Both the position numbers and the translations under genes were made by a program. The notes under the pieces were generated by a model. The model saw only the letters and a program-made list of their open reading frames with translations. It ran no database searches and was not told the DNA's origin. From Halobacteria archaeon HArc-gm2 (GTDB lineage Archaea; Halobacteriota; Halobacteria; Halobacteriales; Haloarculaceae), in assembly GCA_025517465.1 (NCBI GenBank), contig JAOPKE010000003.1, positions 248,001-312,000 of the forward strand: DNA of 64,000 nt. The letters are read 5' to 3'. Positions 35,312 to 43,673 of the stretch are shown here, piece by piece (positions within the stretch are counted from its first letter, which is position 1; every line of letters starts with the position of its first letter).

Positions 35312-36232
35312 CTAGACGTAGGTGAACCACTCGTCGTACTGCTCGGGCGCCTCCTCGACGACCTCGAAGAAGCGGGTCTGGATCTCGTCGGTGACGGGGC
35401 CCTTGGTGCCGGCACCGATCTGGTTGTCGTCGACGCTGCGGATCGGGGTGACCTCCGCGGCGGTCCCGGAGAAGAACAGTTCGTCCGCGGTGTACAGTTC
35501 GCCCCGGGAGATGGTCGCGTCGTCGTGGACGGTGTAGCCCATGTCCTCGGCCAGGTCGATGACGGTCTGGCGGGTGATACCGTCGAGGATAGACTCCGCG
35601 AGGCCGGTGGTGTGAATCTCGCCGTCGCGAACGAGGAAGATGTTCTCGCCCGGTCCCTCGGCGACGTTACCCTCCTTGTTGAGGACGATGGCCTCGGTGT
35701 AGCCGTTCCCCTTGGCTTCGAGCGACGCGAGGACGCTGTTGACGTACGCGCCCGTGGTCTTGGCGTTCGTCGGGATCTGGCTGGAGGCGTGCTTGCGCCA
35801 CGAGGAGATGGCGACGTCGACGCCCTCTTCCAGAGCCACCTCACCGAGGTAGGCGCCCCAGGGCCACACCGCGATGGCGGTCTCGACGGGCGATTTCGAG
35901 GGGTTCAGCCCGAGCGGGCCGTAGCCGTAGTAGGCGATGGGCCGGATGTAACACGACTGGAGCTCCTCGCGGCGGATGAGTTCGAGCGTCGCCTCCGAGA
36001 GCTCCTCCTGTTCGAAGGGAATCTCGATGTCGTACACCTTCGCCGAGTCGTAGAGGCGCTGGAGGTGTTCCTCCCAGCGGAAGATGGCCGGGCCGTTGGC
36101 CGTGTCGTAACACCGGACGCCCTCGAAGACGCCCGTGCCGTAGTGGAGGCCGTGGGTGAGGACGTGCGTCGTCGCGTCCTCGAAGTCGACGAACTCCCCG
36201 TCCTGCCAGACGGTGTCGACGCCCTCGAACAT
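35312..36232 (-). CDS. ilvE: Branched-chain amino acid aminotransferase
   Basis: This 306-residue fold-type IV aminotransferase makes Val, Ile and Leu from their keto acids using Glu. The PLP lysine is K158 in SQIPTNAKTTGAYVNS, and the conserved THGLHYGTGVFEGVRCY and GYGPLGLNPSK segments are present. ATG 36232 fits the family N-terminus (VDTVWQDGEFVDFEDATTHVL). A TATA-like CTCTTAAC at 36356-36363 would give a leader of about 100 nt, long for haloarchaea; that leader also holds a 28-codon frame (MHSDDGG...) ending 17 bp before the start. Confidence 0.95.
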   Translation of the reverse strand: MFEGVDTVWQDGEFVDFEDATTHVLTHGLHYGTGVFEGVRCYDTANGPAIFRWEEHLQRLYDSAKVYDIEIPFEQEELSEATLELIRREELQSCYIRPIAYYGYGPLGLNPSKSPVETAIAVWPWGAYLGEVALEEGVDVAISSWRKHASSQIPTNAKTTGAYVNSVLASLEAKGNGYTEAIVLNKEGNVAEGPGENIFLVRDGEIHTTGLAESILDGITRQTVIDLAEDMGYTVHDDATISRGELYTADELFFSGTAAEVTPIRSVDDNQIGAGTKGPVTDEIQTRFFEVVEEAPEQYDEWFTYV

Positions 36233-36426
36233 CTCCGGGCGGTCGGTCACGCCGTCCACCCCCGGAACCCGTGGGTCGTCGTCCCGCGATGCTGTTCCCG
36301 GCGAGCCGTCCTGCCACCGTCGTCGGAATGCATATCCTGCCCATTGGACGGCACCGTTAAGAGTGTTGACGGTCCGCGCGTCGACGTGACACACCACCGA
36401 AATGCGTTTCCGGACCCTCGCATGTC

Positions 36427-36547
36427 CGGCCTGCTCACGGTTCGCTTCGCTCACCGTTCGCAAAACGCTGGCCCCTCCCTACGGTCGGCGCCAGCCTGCT
36501 CGCGTGTCGCTCACTCCGCTCGCTCCCGCTCGCCCATACCTCGGCGC
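36427..36547. repeat. Modular hairpin repeat between ilvE and the arylsulfotransferase gene
   Basis: It contains spacer CTGCTCACGGTTCGCTTCGC, a hairpin with stem GCTGGC/GCCAGC at 36467-36495 (loop CCCTCCCTACGGTCGGC), and spacer CTGCTCGCGTGTCGCTCACT. It runs into a further hairpin at the end of the next gene. The rest of the ilvE upstream region (36233-36426) shows the leader and TATA box noted under ilvE. Confidence 0.7.
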
Positions 36548-36566
36548 TCACTCCGTTCGCGCCGAG
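36540..36566 (-). terminator. Hairpin overlapping the arylsulfotransferase stop codon
   Basis: CTCGGCG (36540-36546) pairs with CGCCGAG (36560-36566) around loop CTCACTCCGTTCG. The last codons and stop (36548-36550) of the minus-strand gene lie in the loop and stem, so the modular repeat has become part of the gene end. Confidence 0.5.
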
Positions 36567-37999
36567 CGGAGCGACGTCACCCGGCGGTAGACCCGCTGTC
36601 GGTTGTAGACCAGCTCGGCCAGCAGCCAGCCGACCGACAGGACGAGCGCGCCCACGAGCGCGACGAACCCCCAGGGCGCCATCCAGACGGGCTTGACCCA
36701 CTGGGAGACCCCCTCCCAGGTCTCGGCGAACTCGTCGAAGGCGGCCTCGCCGGGCCAGCCCGCGGTCGTCTGCTGAATCCAGACGGGGAAGCTCGTCCCC
36801 TCGGTGCCGCTGCTACCGGTCCCGACCGTCGCGTTGTTCGGCTCGGCGTTCTGGAGCGGGAAACTCCCGTTGACGCCCTGGTCGCGCATCGTCGGGCCGT
36901 TCGATTCGGGACCGTACTTGACCCGCTCGGCGTCGTAGGGGCCCCACGGCGTGTTCACCTCCCAGACGATCTCACCGCTGGGAGTCACCTCGACGACCCG
37001 GTGGTTGAGCGAGTCGGTGATCAGCGTGTTGCCGTTCGGGAGGCGGTCGGCGTCGCGCGGCCAGCTCATGTTCTGGTCGCCCAGTTCCCAGACGAGGTTC
37101 CAGTGACACTCATCTGGCGGCGTGCCGGCGCCGAGTCCCGGGTCGGCGTCGCCGCAGTCGCGCTCGTACTCGACGATGCGGTCGTTGTCGCTGTCGGCGA
37201 CGAGCATCGTCGGCGTCCCGTCATCCGACTCCAGGTAGTCCGGGTTGTGTTGCTCGTTGAGGATCGAGTGGTTGTCGTCCTCGCCGAGCCGCATCTCGAT
37301 CTCCTTGGTCGAGCGGTTGACGACGATGGCCTGGTCGAAGTTCCGCGGCGAGACGAGGTAGCGTCCCTCCTCGATCTTGTCGACGTCGTTGACGTGGCTC
37401 CAGTCGGCGTTCATCCCGCCGTCCGTCGACTCGGGGTAGTGGTTCTTGAAGTACCACTCCCAGACGACCTCGTCGCTGGTGAGGTTGTAGACGAACAGCC
37501 GGTCGTTGCTGACCTCCCCGTTCCCGCCGCCGTTGCGCATGTTCGCGACGAGGAGTTCGTGCTCGTTCAACATCGCCACGTCGTGGGTGTCCTCGGCGTC
37601 GAACTCCTGTTCCCAGACGCGCTCGCCGGTCTCGGGGTTCAGTTCGTAGGCGAGCGTCGTGCCCGGGAGCGTGGACGTGACGAGCAGGTTGCCGTCGTCC
37701 AGCGGGTCGACGTCGTAGAACCAGGAGGTCCCCGTGTCGGTCCCGTTGGCCAGTTCAGTGATCCCGCCGGTCTCGTTGACGCGCAGCAGGCGTGCGGGCT
37801 TCTTCTCGCTCCCTTCGCCCTGGAAGTGGAATCCCTGGACGGCGACCGCAGTCGTGCCGTCTGCCGGGTCCTTGATCGTCCCGGCGCCGAGCTGGGGCGG
37901 TTCGTACCCCAGTGTCAGACCGGCACAGGCGACGAGGAGAACGGCGACGACGACCGCGGCGGTCCCACGGAGAACCGTGTGACGAGGATACGAATCCAT
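36548..37999 (-). CDS. Membrane-anchored arylsulfotransferase-like beta-propeller
   Basis: This 483-residue protein has an N-terminal hydrophobic segment (about 8-32), a large beta-propeller domain with repeated DGNLLVTS, GNTLITDSLNHRVVEVTPSGEIVWEV and SWPRDADRLPNGN motifs, and a C-terminal transmembrane helix (about 445-468). Haloarchaeal proteins of this build are annotated as arylsulfate sulfotransferases, and the catalytic His is hard to assign from sequence alone, so the activity is uncertain. It is exported and probably anchored at both ends. A clear TATA box lies 32-43 bp upstream. Confidence 0.78.
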   Translation of the reverse strand: MDSYPRHTVLRGTAAVVVAVLLVACAGLTLGYEPPQLGAGTIKDPADGTTAVAVQGFHFQGEGSEKKPARLLRVNETGGITELANGTDTGTSWFYDVDPLDDGNLLVTSTLPGTTLAYELNPETGERVWEQEFDAEDTHDVAMLNEHELLVANMRNGGGNGEVSNDRLFVYNLTSDEVVWEWYFKNHYPESTDGGMNADWSHVNDVDKIEEGRYLVSPRNFDQAIVVNRSTKEIEMRLGEDDNHSILNEQHNPDYLESDDGTPTMLVADSDNDRIVEYERDCGDADPGLGAGTPPDECHWNLVWELGDQNMSWPRDADRLPNGNTLITDSLNHRVVEVTPSGEIVWEVNTPWGPYDAERVKYGPESNGPTMRDQGVNGSFPLQNAEPNNATVGTGSSGTEGTSFPVWIQQTTAGWPGEAAFDEFAETWEGVSQWVKPVWMAPWGFVALVGALVLSVGWLLAELVYNRQRVYRRVTSLRSARTE

Positions 38000-38030
38000 A
38001 GTGGAGGGTAGTGAGGGAGGGTTCGGATCC

Positions 38031-38042
38031 GAAAAATAAAGG
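38031..38042 (-). promoter_or_regulatory. TATA box of the arylsulfotransferase-like gene
   Basis: On the minus strand CCTTTATTTTTC lies about 32-43 bp before the ATG at 37999, and is the only AT-rich run in this gap. Confidence 0.55.
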
Positions 38043-38064
38043 CTTTCCCGTCTCGGTCGGTCGG

Positions 38065-38733
38065 TTACGCGAACCGCTCGGCGATAGCGGCTCCCTCGAC
38101 GTACACCAGGCCGTGACGGTCGGCGTAGGCCCGGGCGGCCGCCGGGGGGAGCTCGGCACCGCTCTCGTCGTCGAGCATCTCGCAGACGACGACGGCGGGG
38201 GGCAGGTCGGCCGCGGCAGCGAGCGCGATGCCGAGTTCGGTGTGACCCTGACGCTCGGCCAGCGACGACGCGGCCCGGAGCAGGTGGACGTGGCCGGGCG
38301 CGCGGAACGTGGCGGCGAACGCCTCGGCGTCGGGATCTTCGCTCGCGGCAGCCAGCTCGGTGATCGTCAGCGCCCGCTCGGCGTCGGTGATCCCCGTCTC
38401 GGTGTCGCGGTGGTTGACCGTCAGCGAGAACGACGAGCGGTCGTCGTAGGAGAGCTGGTGGTCGTCGGTCAGCGGGTGGTCGACGGCCGCCTGGACGAAC
38501 GGCAGGTCGAAGGTATCGCTGACGGCGTCGGAGAGGGCGACGCAGACGAGTCCACCGGCGTCGTTGCGCAGCCGGGCGACGGCGTCGGCGGTGACGCTCC
38601 CGGCGGGGTACACCAGATCGGTCTCGCCCTCGCGGTCGGCGGCGTCGTGGACCAGCACCGGCTCGCCCCGCCGGAACGCCTCGACGGCGTCGTCGACCGA
38701 TTCCGCACTACTCACGTCACTGCTCGTCGACAT
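38065..38733 (-). CDS. ribB: 3,4-dihydroxy-2-butanone 4-phosphate synthase
   Basis: This 222-residue enzyme makes the four-carbon precursor of riboflavin from ribulose 5-phosphate. The active-site loop DREGETD is at residues 33-39, and [29 protein letters not shown] carries further substrate and metal residues. It starts 17 bp inside the 3' end of ribK, so the two are co-transcribed and coupled. Together they cover an early and a late step of flavin synthesis. Confidence 0.95.
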   Translation of the reverse strand: MSTSSDVSSAESVDDAVEAFRRGEPVLVHDAADREGETDLVYPAGSVTADAVARLRNDAGGLVCVALSDAVSDTFDLPFVQAAVDHPLTDDHQLSYDDRSSFSLTVNHRDTETGITDAERALTITELAAASEDPDAEAFAATFRAPGHVHLLRAASSLAERQGHTELGIALAAAADLPPAVVVCEMLDDESGAELPPAAARAYADRHGLVYVEGAAIAERFA

Positions 38734-39415
38734 GGACAGTCACCTCGTCGCCGTCGGCCAGGTCGAGAACCTCGCGGAGTTTCTCCGGCGCGATGACCTC
38801 CAGCTGGTCCTCGCCGTGGTGGGTGCGCTCGGGGGCGATGACGTGGGCCGGTTCGTACTCGCCGTCGCCGCCGACGACGCTGGCGGGGTAGCAGTAGGCC
38901 GGGCCGTAGGTACGCTCCTCGTCCTCCCATCCCTCGATAGTGATGGGGTCGAACGCGCTCATTCGGGCGCGCTTGCGAACGCTCTCGTCGAGGAGGTCCA
39001 CGTTGAGCGTCCCGGCGAAGGGTTCGTAGCCCAGTTTCTCGACGAACTGCTCCATGTATCCCGGGAGAGTGATGTAGTGGCGTCCCTCGCCCATCCCGGA
39101 GGTGACGATGCCGCCCAGGTCGACGCCGACGCCGCGGTCGAAGATGCGCTGATAGTCGGCGTACTCCCGCTGGAGGGCGGCCTCGCCGACCTCGGTGATC
39201 GCGATCCGCTGGCCGTCGCTGACGATGTCACGCTCGATCAGATCCGCCTCCTCCAGGCGCTGTAGCCGGCGCGAGGCGGTCTGGTTCGAGGCCTCGAGCC
39301 GGTCGGCGATGTCCGCACACGACGCCTTCTCCTGGCCTTCGAGCGCGCCGTCGAGGGCCAGCAGCTTCAGCGTCGCGAGTTCGTCGTAGCCGACGGCCCG
39401 CGATGTGGTTGCCAT
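38717..39415 (-). CDS. ribK: CTP-dependent riboflavin kinase with N-terminal winged helix
   Basis: This 232-residue protein has an HTH region (about 1-85: [33 protein letters not shown]) followed by an archaeal riboflavin kinase domain (about 95-232) with GTLNVDL and the [18 protein letters not shown] region. The archaeal kinase makes FMN from riboflavin using CTP. The fused winged helix suggests self-regulation by flavin level, as proposed for similar archaeal proteins. ATG 39415 is chosen because it removes a poor upstream extension. Confidence 0.93.
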   Translation of the reverse strand: MATTSRAVGYDELATLKLLALDGALEGQEKASCADIADRLEASNQTASRRLQRLEEADLIERDIVSDGQRIAITEVGEAALQREYADYQRIFDRGVGVDLGGIVTSGMGEGRHYITLPGYMEQFVEKLGYEPFAGTLNVDLLDESVRKRARMSAFDPITIEGWEDEERTYGPAYCYPASVVGGDGEYEPAHVIAPERTHHGEDQLEVIAPEKLREVLDLADGDEVTVHVDEQ

Positions 39416-39480
39416 TGTCCGAGAGTCGGTCCCGCTTCTGATAAGCATAACGGATGTGGCACGCGTAACGCCTTTGGAGC

Positions 39481-40040
39481 GGGTTCCCGGGAGCGGTCGT
39501 CCCGGTCGAAATCGATCTCACTGACGGGGACGGCGTCGAGGCGTGGTGGACGAAGCGACCGGAAGGGGCGCGCTGCGCTTCGTCGCGAACGTCGACCGCC
39601 CCGACTGCGTCGCCGAGCGCCTCGACTCGCTGTGGGCGGCGATTGCCGCGTCGTCACCACCCGAACGCCGCCTCGCCGCCTGGACCAGAGTTTCGCTTCG
39701 TCGACTGGGTGAACGACTGGGTCGACGCAGAATACCTGCCCGACGAGCGGTTCAACCGCATCACGTTGGGGCGATCCAAACTGGACCGGACGGGCTCGCT
39801 CTCGGCGAAACTCGACAGGCGGCCGGCAGTCGTTCGGGACCTCGTGGTGGCGGGCGACCACAGGCCGAGACGTTCCTGGCCGACGTTCGGCAGATCGGCG
39901 CGGATCACAGTCGTTCCGACCAGTTCGCGATTCGCAGCCTGGGCGGCGAGCCAGCTTTCGGTCGCTGCGAGGGCGCTAGCGTCGGGCGGGTTCGAGTTGC
40001 GTCACACCGACTGGCGGTCGCAAGCACGCCCGCCCGGGCC
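39481..40040 (+). pseudogene. Frameshifted coding remnant of unknown origin
   Basis: No intact gene fits this 600-bp gap, yet coding-like sequence runs through it with a frame change. One frame reads [24 protein letters not shown]. The next reads LRFVANVDRPDCVAERLDSLWAAIAASSP. The first frame resumes with FRFVDWVNDWVDAEYLPDE and LGRSKLDRTGSLSA. GC-rich third positions and an acidic composition look haloarchaeal-coding. I do not recognise a family with confidence. Confidence 0.4.
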
Positions 40041-40043
40041 GAG

Positions 40044-41267
40044 TTACGTCTTGCCCCACTCCCACTGACTGCGCTCGACGGCCGCTTCGAGTTGGGCGAT
40101 GTCTTCCGCGAGGTCGTCGTGATCGGCGTCAGGCACGTGGTCGGCGAGGGCCTGTGCACGCTCGAGTGCCGACTTCGCGCGTTCGAATTCGTCCCCGTCG
40201 CCGTCGTCTGCCACCTCCTCCAGCCGTTCGGCCTCGGTCTGGAGGGCTTCGTACAACTCGACAGTGACTGCCCGGGCGCGCTCGGCCACGTTGGCCTCGT
40301 CGAAGGCCTCGACCGAATCCGCGACCGAACTGGCGGCCTCGAATCGGTGGCGGGCTTCCTCGAATCGGTCTACGGCCGCGAGTGGGTCGGCGTCCCGGGC
40401 CGCTTCCCTGGCAGTCGCCGCGTCGGCGAGGAACGCCTCGGCCCGTTCTTCGAGATCCGCCTCGACGCCGTCCAGGGCGGCGTGGACGTCCTCGTCGTCC
40501 ACCGACGACCGCGTCGCGGCCAGTGTCTCACACGCGTCCCGGAGGTGGCCACACGTCGCCTCGTCGTCGTCGGTCACCGCCGCCGCGTCGATGGCGTCTT
40601 CGACGTCCTGCACGCGGGAGTCGGTCTGCAACGCCTCGAACTCTGCAGCGACCCCATCGATAGCCGCGTTCATCACATCCTCCGGCGCCTCGTACTCCGA
40701 TGCTGGAATTTCTCGGGCCCGTTCGAGTTCGGACCGCACGGTCTCCGCGGCGGCCGCCGTGTCGGCACCAGCGGTTCGCCGCCGTTCGAACGTCTCCATC
40801 GCGTCCCGGACCGAGTCCAGGGCCGCGTCGAGGGCCGCCCAACTCGAACCGAGGCGCTCGACGTAGGAGACGAACCGGTCGGGCGCCCCGTCCGTCGGCG
40901 AGAACTCGATTGTCTGGTTCTGGCTCTCCACGACCACCGACGAACTCAGGAGCGAGTCGCGATACTCGGCCCCGGTCACGTCCGCGAGATCGATGACGAC
41001 GTCGGGTTCGCCGGCGTTCTCCTGGCCACCGACGAACACGAGGACGCGCCGGCTCGTGGCCATCGCGACGACGTCGTGGCCGGGTCCGGCATCGATTGTT
41101 ATCGTCCGACTGTTCTCCGTATGCGTGAGCTCTTTCGTGGTGACGAGCACGTGCCGGACGTCCTCGTCGTCGAGCACGCCCGACAGCGACTTCGTGGCTT
41201 TGTCGTACCGCGTCGGTACTCCCCCGGCACCCGCACGTTCAGCGGCGGCGATTACCTCATCAAACAT
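40044..41267 (-). CDS. PH-like domain plus coiled-coil protein, paralogue 1
   Basis: This 407-residue acidic protein belongs to a three-member family in this window. The N-terminal about 125 residues look like a bacterial-type PH domain (HVLVTTKELTHTENSRTITIDAGPG, MATSRRVLVFVGG, RDSLLSSSVVVES). The rest is a helical, Ala/Glu-rich body (about 140-395). The last residues SQWEWGKT carry the family signature W-x-W-G. No enzyme motif is visible. AT-rich sequence (41345-41378) is the promoter region. It stands alone, beside the pseudogene and twy1. Confidence 0.8.
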   Translation of the reverse strand: MFDEVIAAAERAGAGGVPTRYDKATKSLSGVLDDEDVRHVLVTTKELTHTENSRTITIDAGPGHDVVAMATSRRVLVFVGGQENAGEPDVVIDLADVTGAEYRDSLLSSSVVVESQNQTIEFSPTDGAPDRFVSYVERLGSSWAALDAALDSVRDAMETFERRRTAGADTAAAAETVRSELERAREIPASEYEAPEDVMNAAIDGVAAEFEALQTDSRVQDVEDAIDAAAVTDDDEATCGHLRDACETLAATRSSVDDEDVHAALDGVEADLEERAEAFLADAATAREAARDADPLAAVDRFEEARHRFEAASSVADSVEAFDEANVAERARAVTVELYEALQTEAERLEEVADDGDGDEFERAKSALERAQALADHVPDADHDDLAEDIAQLEAAVERSQWEWGKT

Positions 41268-41344
41268 GGTTCCCTCAATTTCCTAACTACACGGACCGTC
41301 TGGCTTGCACTCGGTCCCCCGTGACTACGCTGATGTGTTCCACC

Positions 41345-41378
41345 GACAATATAATAGTATTTGATTATAAAACGACAG
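41345..41378 (-). promoter_or_regulatory. AT-rich promoter region of paralogue 1
   Basis: Words such as TATAATAGTATT and ATTATAAAACG form a 30-bp AT-rich island about 80-110 bp before the ATG at 41267. The GC drop is marked against the flanks. Confidence 0.5.
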
Positions 41379-41480
41379 GTTCGTTCACCGCGCTCCTTCC
41401 TGGGCCAAGAACGGGGCGCCCCGACGCCTGCCTGGCGCGGCCTCACCGACGGCTGCCGTCGCCATGCCTCGCGGTCGTGC

Positions 41481-42461
41481 TCAGTAACTCACCACGGGGT
41501 CCCGCTCCCAGAACTCGCTCGACTTCTCCAGTTTGGGCACCCAGGTCTGCTCGTCGCGGGCGAGCACGGCGACGTTGGACGCCTCGACTTCCTTGATCGT
41601 GTCGTGGTCGGGCAGGAACTCGCCGACGTCCTTCGTGAACTGGAGCACCTCCTCGTGCTCGGGCATCGACTCGCGGTCCAGCCGCCCTCTGGAGTGGCCG
41701 ACGTGCATGTACGCCTTCATCTCGACGAAGTCGGCGTCGGCGCGATCGCACATCGCCGCGTACCACGCCGGATAGTGCATGTTGTGACCCTTGACGAGCG
41801 TCGTGCGGATGACTGTGCGAGTGTCGTCCTTCTCGGCGAGGACGTCCAGTGTGTCGATCAGCGACTCCCAGGCGCCGCCCTCGACGGCTTTGACGGTGTC
41901 GTCGAACGTCTTGCGGTCGGGGGCGTCGACGGAGACGTACAGTTGCGTGGGGTCACAGCGCTCCAGCACGTCGGGGTTCGTGCCGTTGGAGACGAGGAAC
42001 GTCGTGATGTCGCGGTCGTGGAACTCCTCGATGAGTTCCGGGAGGTAGGGGTAGAGCGAGGGTTCGCCGTCGAGCGAGATGGCGACGTGACGGGGTTCCA
42101 TGGCCTCCTCGAAGCGTTCGCGCGGGACCTTCTCGTTGCCGCCGAAGCCCGAGAGGAGTTTTTTCTGGAGTTCGAGGGAGGCGTCCGCGACGGCCGCTGG
42201 GTCGTCCCACTCGACGTCGCCGAGTTCGTAGGCGTGGCCGGCGTGGTCGCGCCAGCAGAAGACACAGCGCTCGTTGCACTTGACGACGGGCGTCATCTGG
42301 ATGCATCTATGGGACTCGATCCCGTAGAAAATGTACTTGTAACACTTGCCCTCCCCGCGCAGGGCGTTGGCCGTCCAGCCACAGGTCTGGGCGGCCGTGT
42401 GGTTCTCGCTGTGGTAGTCGGGGTCCGACACCTGCTTCGGACCGCCCTCGGAATCGCTCAT
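41481..42461 (-). CDS. twy1: Wyosine-synthesis radical SAM enzyme TYW1 (4-demethylwyosine synthase)
   Basis: This 326-residue radical-SAM enzyme makes 4-demethylwyosine at G37 of tRNA-Phe from N1-methylguanosine and pyruvate. The SAM cluster motif is C62-x3-C66-x2-C69 (KCNERCVFCW). C27, C40 and C53 match the second [4Fe-4S] cluster ligands of archaeal TYW1. The ATG at 42461 (MSDSEGGPKQ) is chosen, since residues before it read as basic repeat-like sequence. Length fits the archaeal enzyme without a flavodoxin domain. Confidence 0.95.
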   Translation of the reverse strand: MSDSEGGPKQVSDPDYHSENHTAAQTCGWTANALRGEGKCYKYIFYGIESHRCIQMTPVVKCNERCVFCWRDHAGHAYELGDVEWDDPAAVADASLELQKKLLSGFGGNEKVPRERFEEAMEPRHVAISLDGEPSLYPYLPELIEEFHDRDITTFLVSNGTNPDVLERCDPTQLYVSVDAPDRKTFDDTVKAVEGGAWESLIDTLDVLAEKDDTRTVIRTTLVKGHNMHYPAWYAAMCDRADADFVEMKAYMHVGHSRGRLDRESMPEHEEVLQFTKDVGEFLPDHDTIKEVEASNVAVLARDEQTWVPKLEKSSEFWERDPVVSY

Positions 42462-42704
42462 TGGAGAGGGCAACGGCGCCGGCGCTGAAACATCCTTTCC
42501 TCGGGGACGGCTTCGCCCGCCTTCGACGCGGCCCCGCCCATCGAGATGACCGCTGTGGCGCCCCCCAGCGATCGCGCCGTGGCGCCATCCCTCGAGGCCG
42601 TCCCAAGACGACCGCCTCGATGAGCCATCGTGACATACTGATTGTTTTAGGAACACGGCTAAGTACCACCCATTCGTATCGAAACTCAGGTGAAAGACAG
42701 ACGT

Positions 42705-43616
42705 ATGATTTCAACTATAGAAGAAAGTGCCCAGTATGATCGATCAGATGCGTCGTCGGCGTTCATCACTGGCGACGGGGAACTCGACGCGCTCCGGACA
42801 GCCGTCGTGGCCGACGTCGAGCAGGCGGTCGACGAGGCGGGGGCCGACGGCGTCGTCGTGGGTCTCAGCGGCGGCATCGACTCCACGCTGACGGCGTTCC
42901 TGGCCGCGGAAGCCCTCGGGAGCGACCGCGTCCTCGGAGTCACGCTTCCGAGCCGGAAAGGCCACCGGCCGGACGCCACCGACGCGAAGACCATCGCCGA
43001 CGGCATCGGCATCGAGTTCGCGGAGATACCGCTGTGGCAGTCCGTCGAGACCGTCGAGTCGGCGATAGCCGACGGGACCGGCGTCGAGGGTGACACGGTC
43101 GTCGGCGGCAACCTCGTCGCGCGCCTCCGGATGGCCGCGCTCTACTACGTCGCGAACGCCCGGTCCCGGCTCGTCGTCGGGACGGCCAACCGGTCGGAGC
43201 TACTGACGGGCTACTTCACGAAGTACGGGGACGGCGCCGCGGACCTGTACCCGATGGGCGACCTCTACAAGACCGAGGTGCGAGCGCTCGCCCAGCACGT
43301 CGGTCTCCCGCGGCGCATCGTCGCCAAGGAGTCGACCGCCGGGTTCTGGAGCGGCCAGACCGACGAGTCCGAACTCGGCGCGCCCTACGAGATCATCGAC
43401 GCGCTGTTCGTCCGGGTCGTCGACGAGGAAGCGAGCGTCGACGAGGCAGCCGAGGAACTCGACGTCGACCGCGCGATGGCCGAGGAGCTACTCGCCCGTT
43501 ACGTCGACACGCAGCACAAGCGCACGACGCCGCCGATACACGCGGTCGGCGGCCGGCGGTCGGCGTCGCGCCCGATTCCGGGCCGGGTCACCGACGCCAT
43601 CGCCGACGCTGACTGA
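42705..43616 (+). CDS. nadE: NAD+ synthetase
   Basis: This 303-residue enzyme amidates NAAD to NAD+. The PP-loop SGGIDS is at 55-60. Other NadE motifs are seen: GTANRSELLTGYFTKYGDGAADLYPMGDLYKTEVRALA and STAGFWSGQTDESELG. There is no amidotransferase domain, so free ammonia or a partner is the nitrogen source. The N-terminus has a 20-residue leader (MISTIEESAQYDRSDAS) that could be shortened by a later start. It lies 243 bp from the divergent twy1 gene and 57 bp before pitA. Confidence 0.92.
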   Translation: MISTIEESAQYDRSDASSAFITGDGELDALRTAVVADVEQAVDEAGADGVVVGLSGGIDSTLTAFLAAEALGSDRVLGVTLPSRKGHRPDATDAKTIADGIGIEFAEIPLWQSVETVESAIADGTGVEGDTVVGGNLVARLRMAALYYVANARSRLVVGTANRSELLTGYFTKYGDGAADLYPMGDLYKTEVRALAQHVGLPRRIVAKESTAGFWSGQTDESELGAPYEIIDALFVRVVDEEASVDEAAEELDVDRAMAEELLARYVDTQHKRTTPPIHAVGGRRSASRPIPGRVTDAIADAD

Positions 43617-43673
43617 TCGAACGCACGCGCGGACATGGGAAGTTTCCTTACCGTCCGCACGAAACCCTCGGAC

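Noticed and set aside
35525-38011. An 828-residue plus-strand frame opposite ilvE and the arylsulfotransferase gene.
   Set aside because: It crosses two real genes, a repeat region and a promoter, and has shadow-type composition.
39543-41324. A 593-residue plus-strand frame.
   Set aside because: Most of it is antisense to the PH-like paralogue 1; only the first part overlaps the suspected pseudogene.
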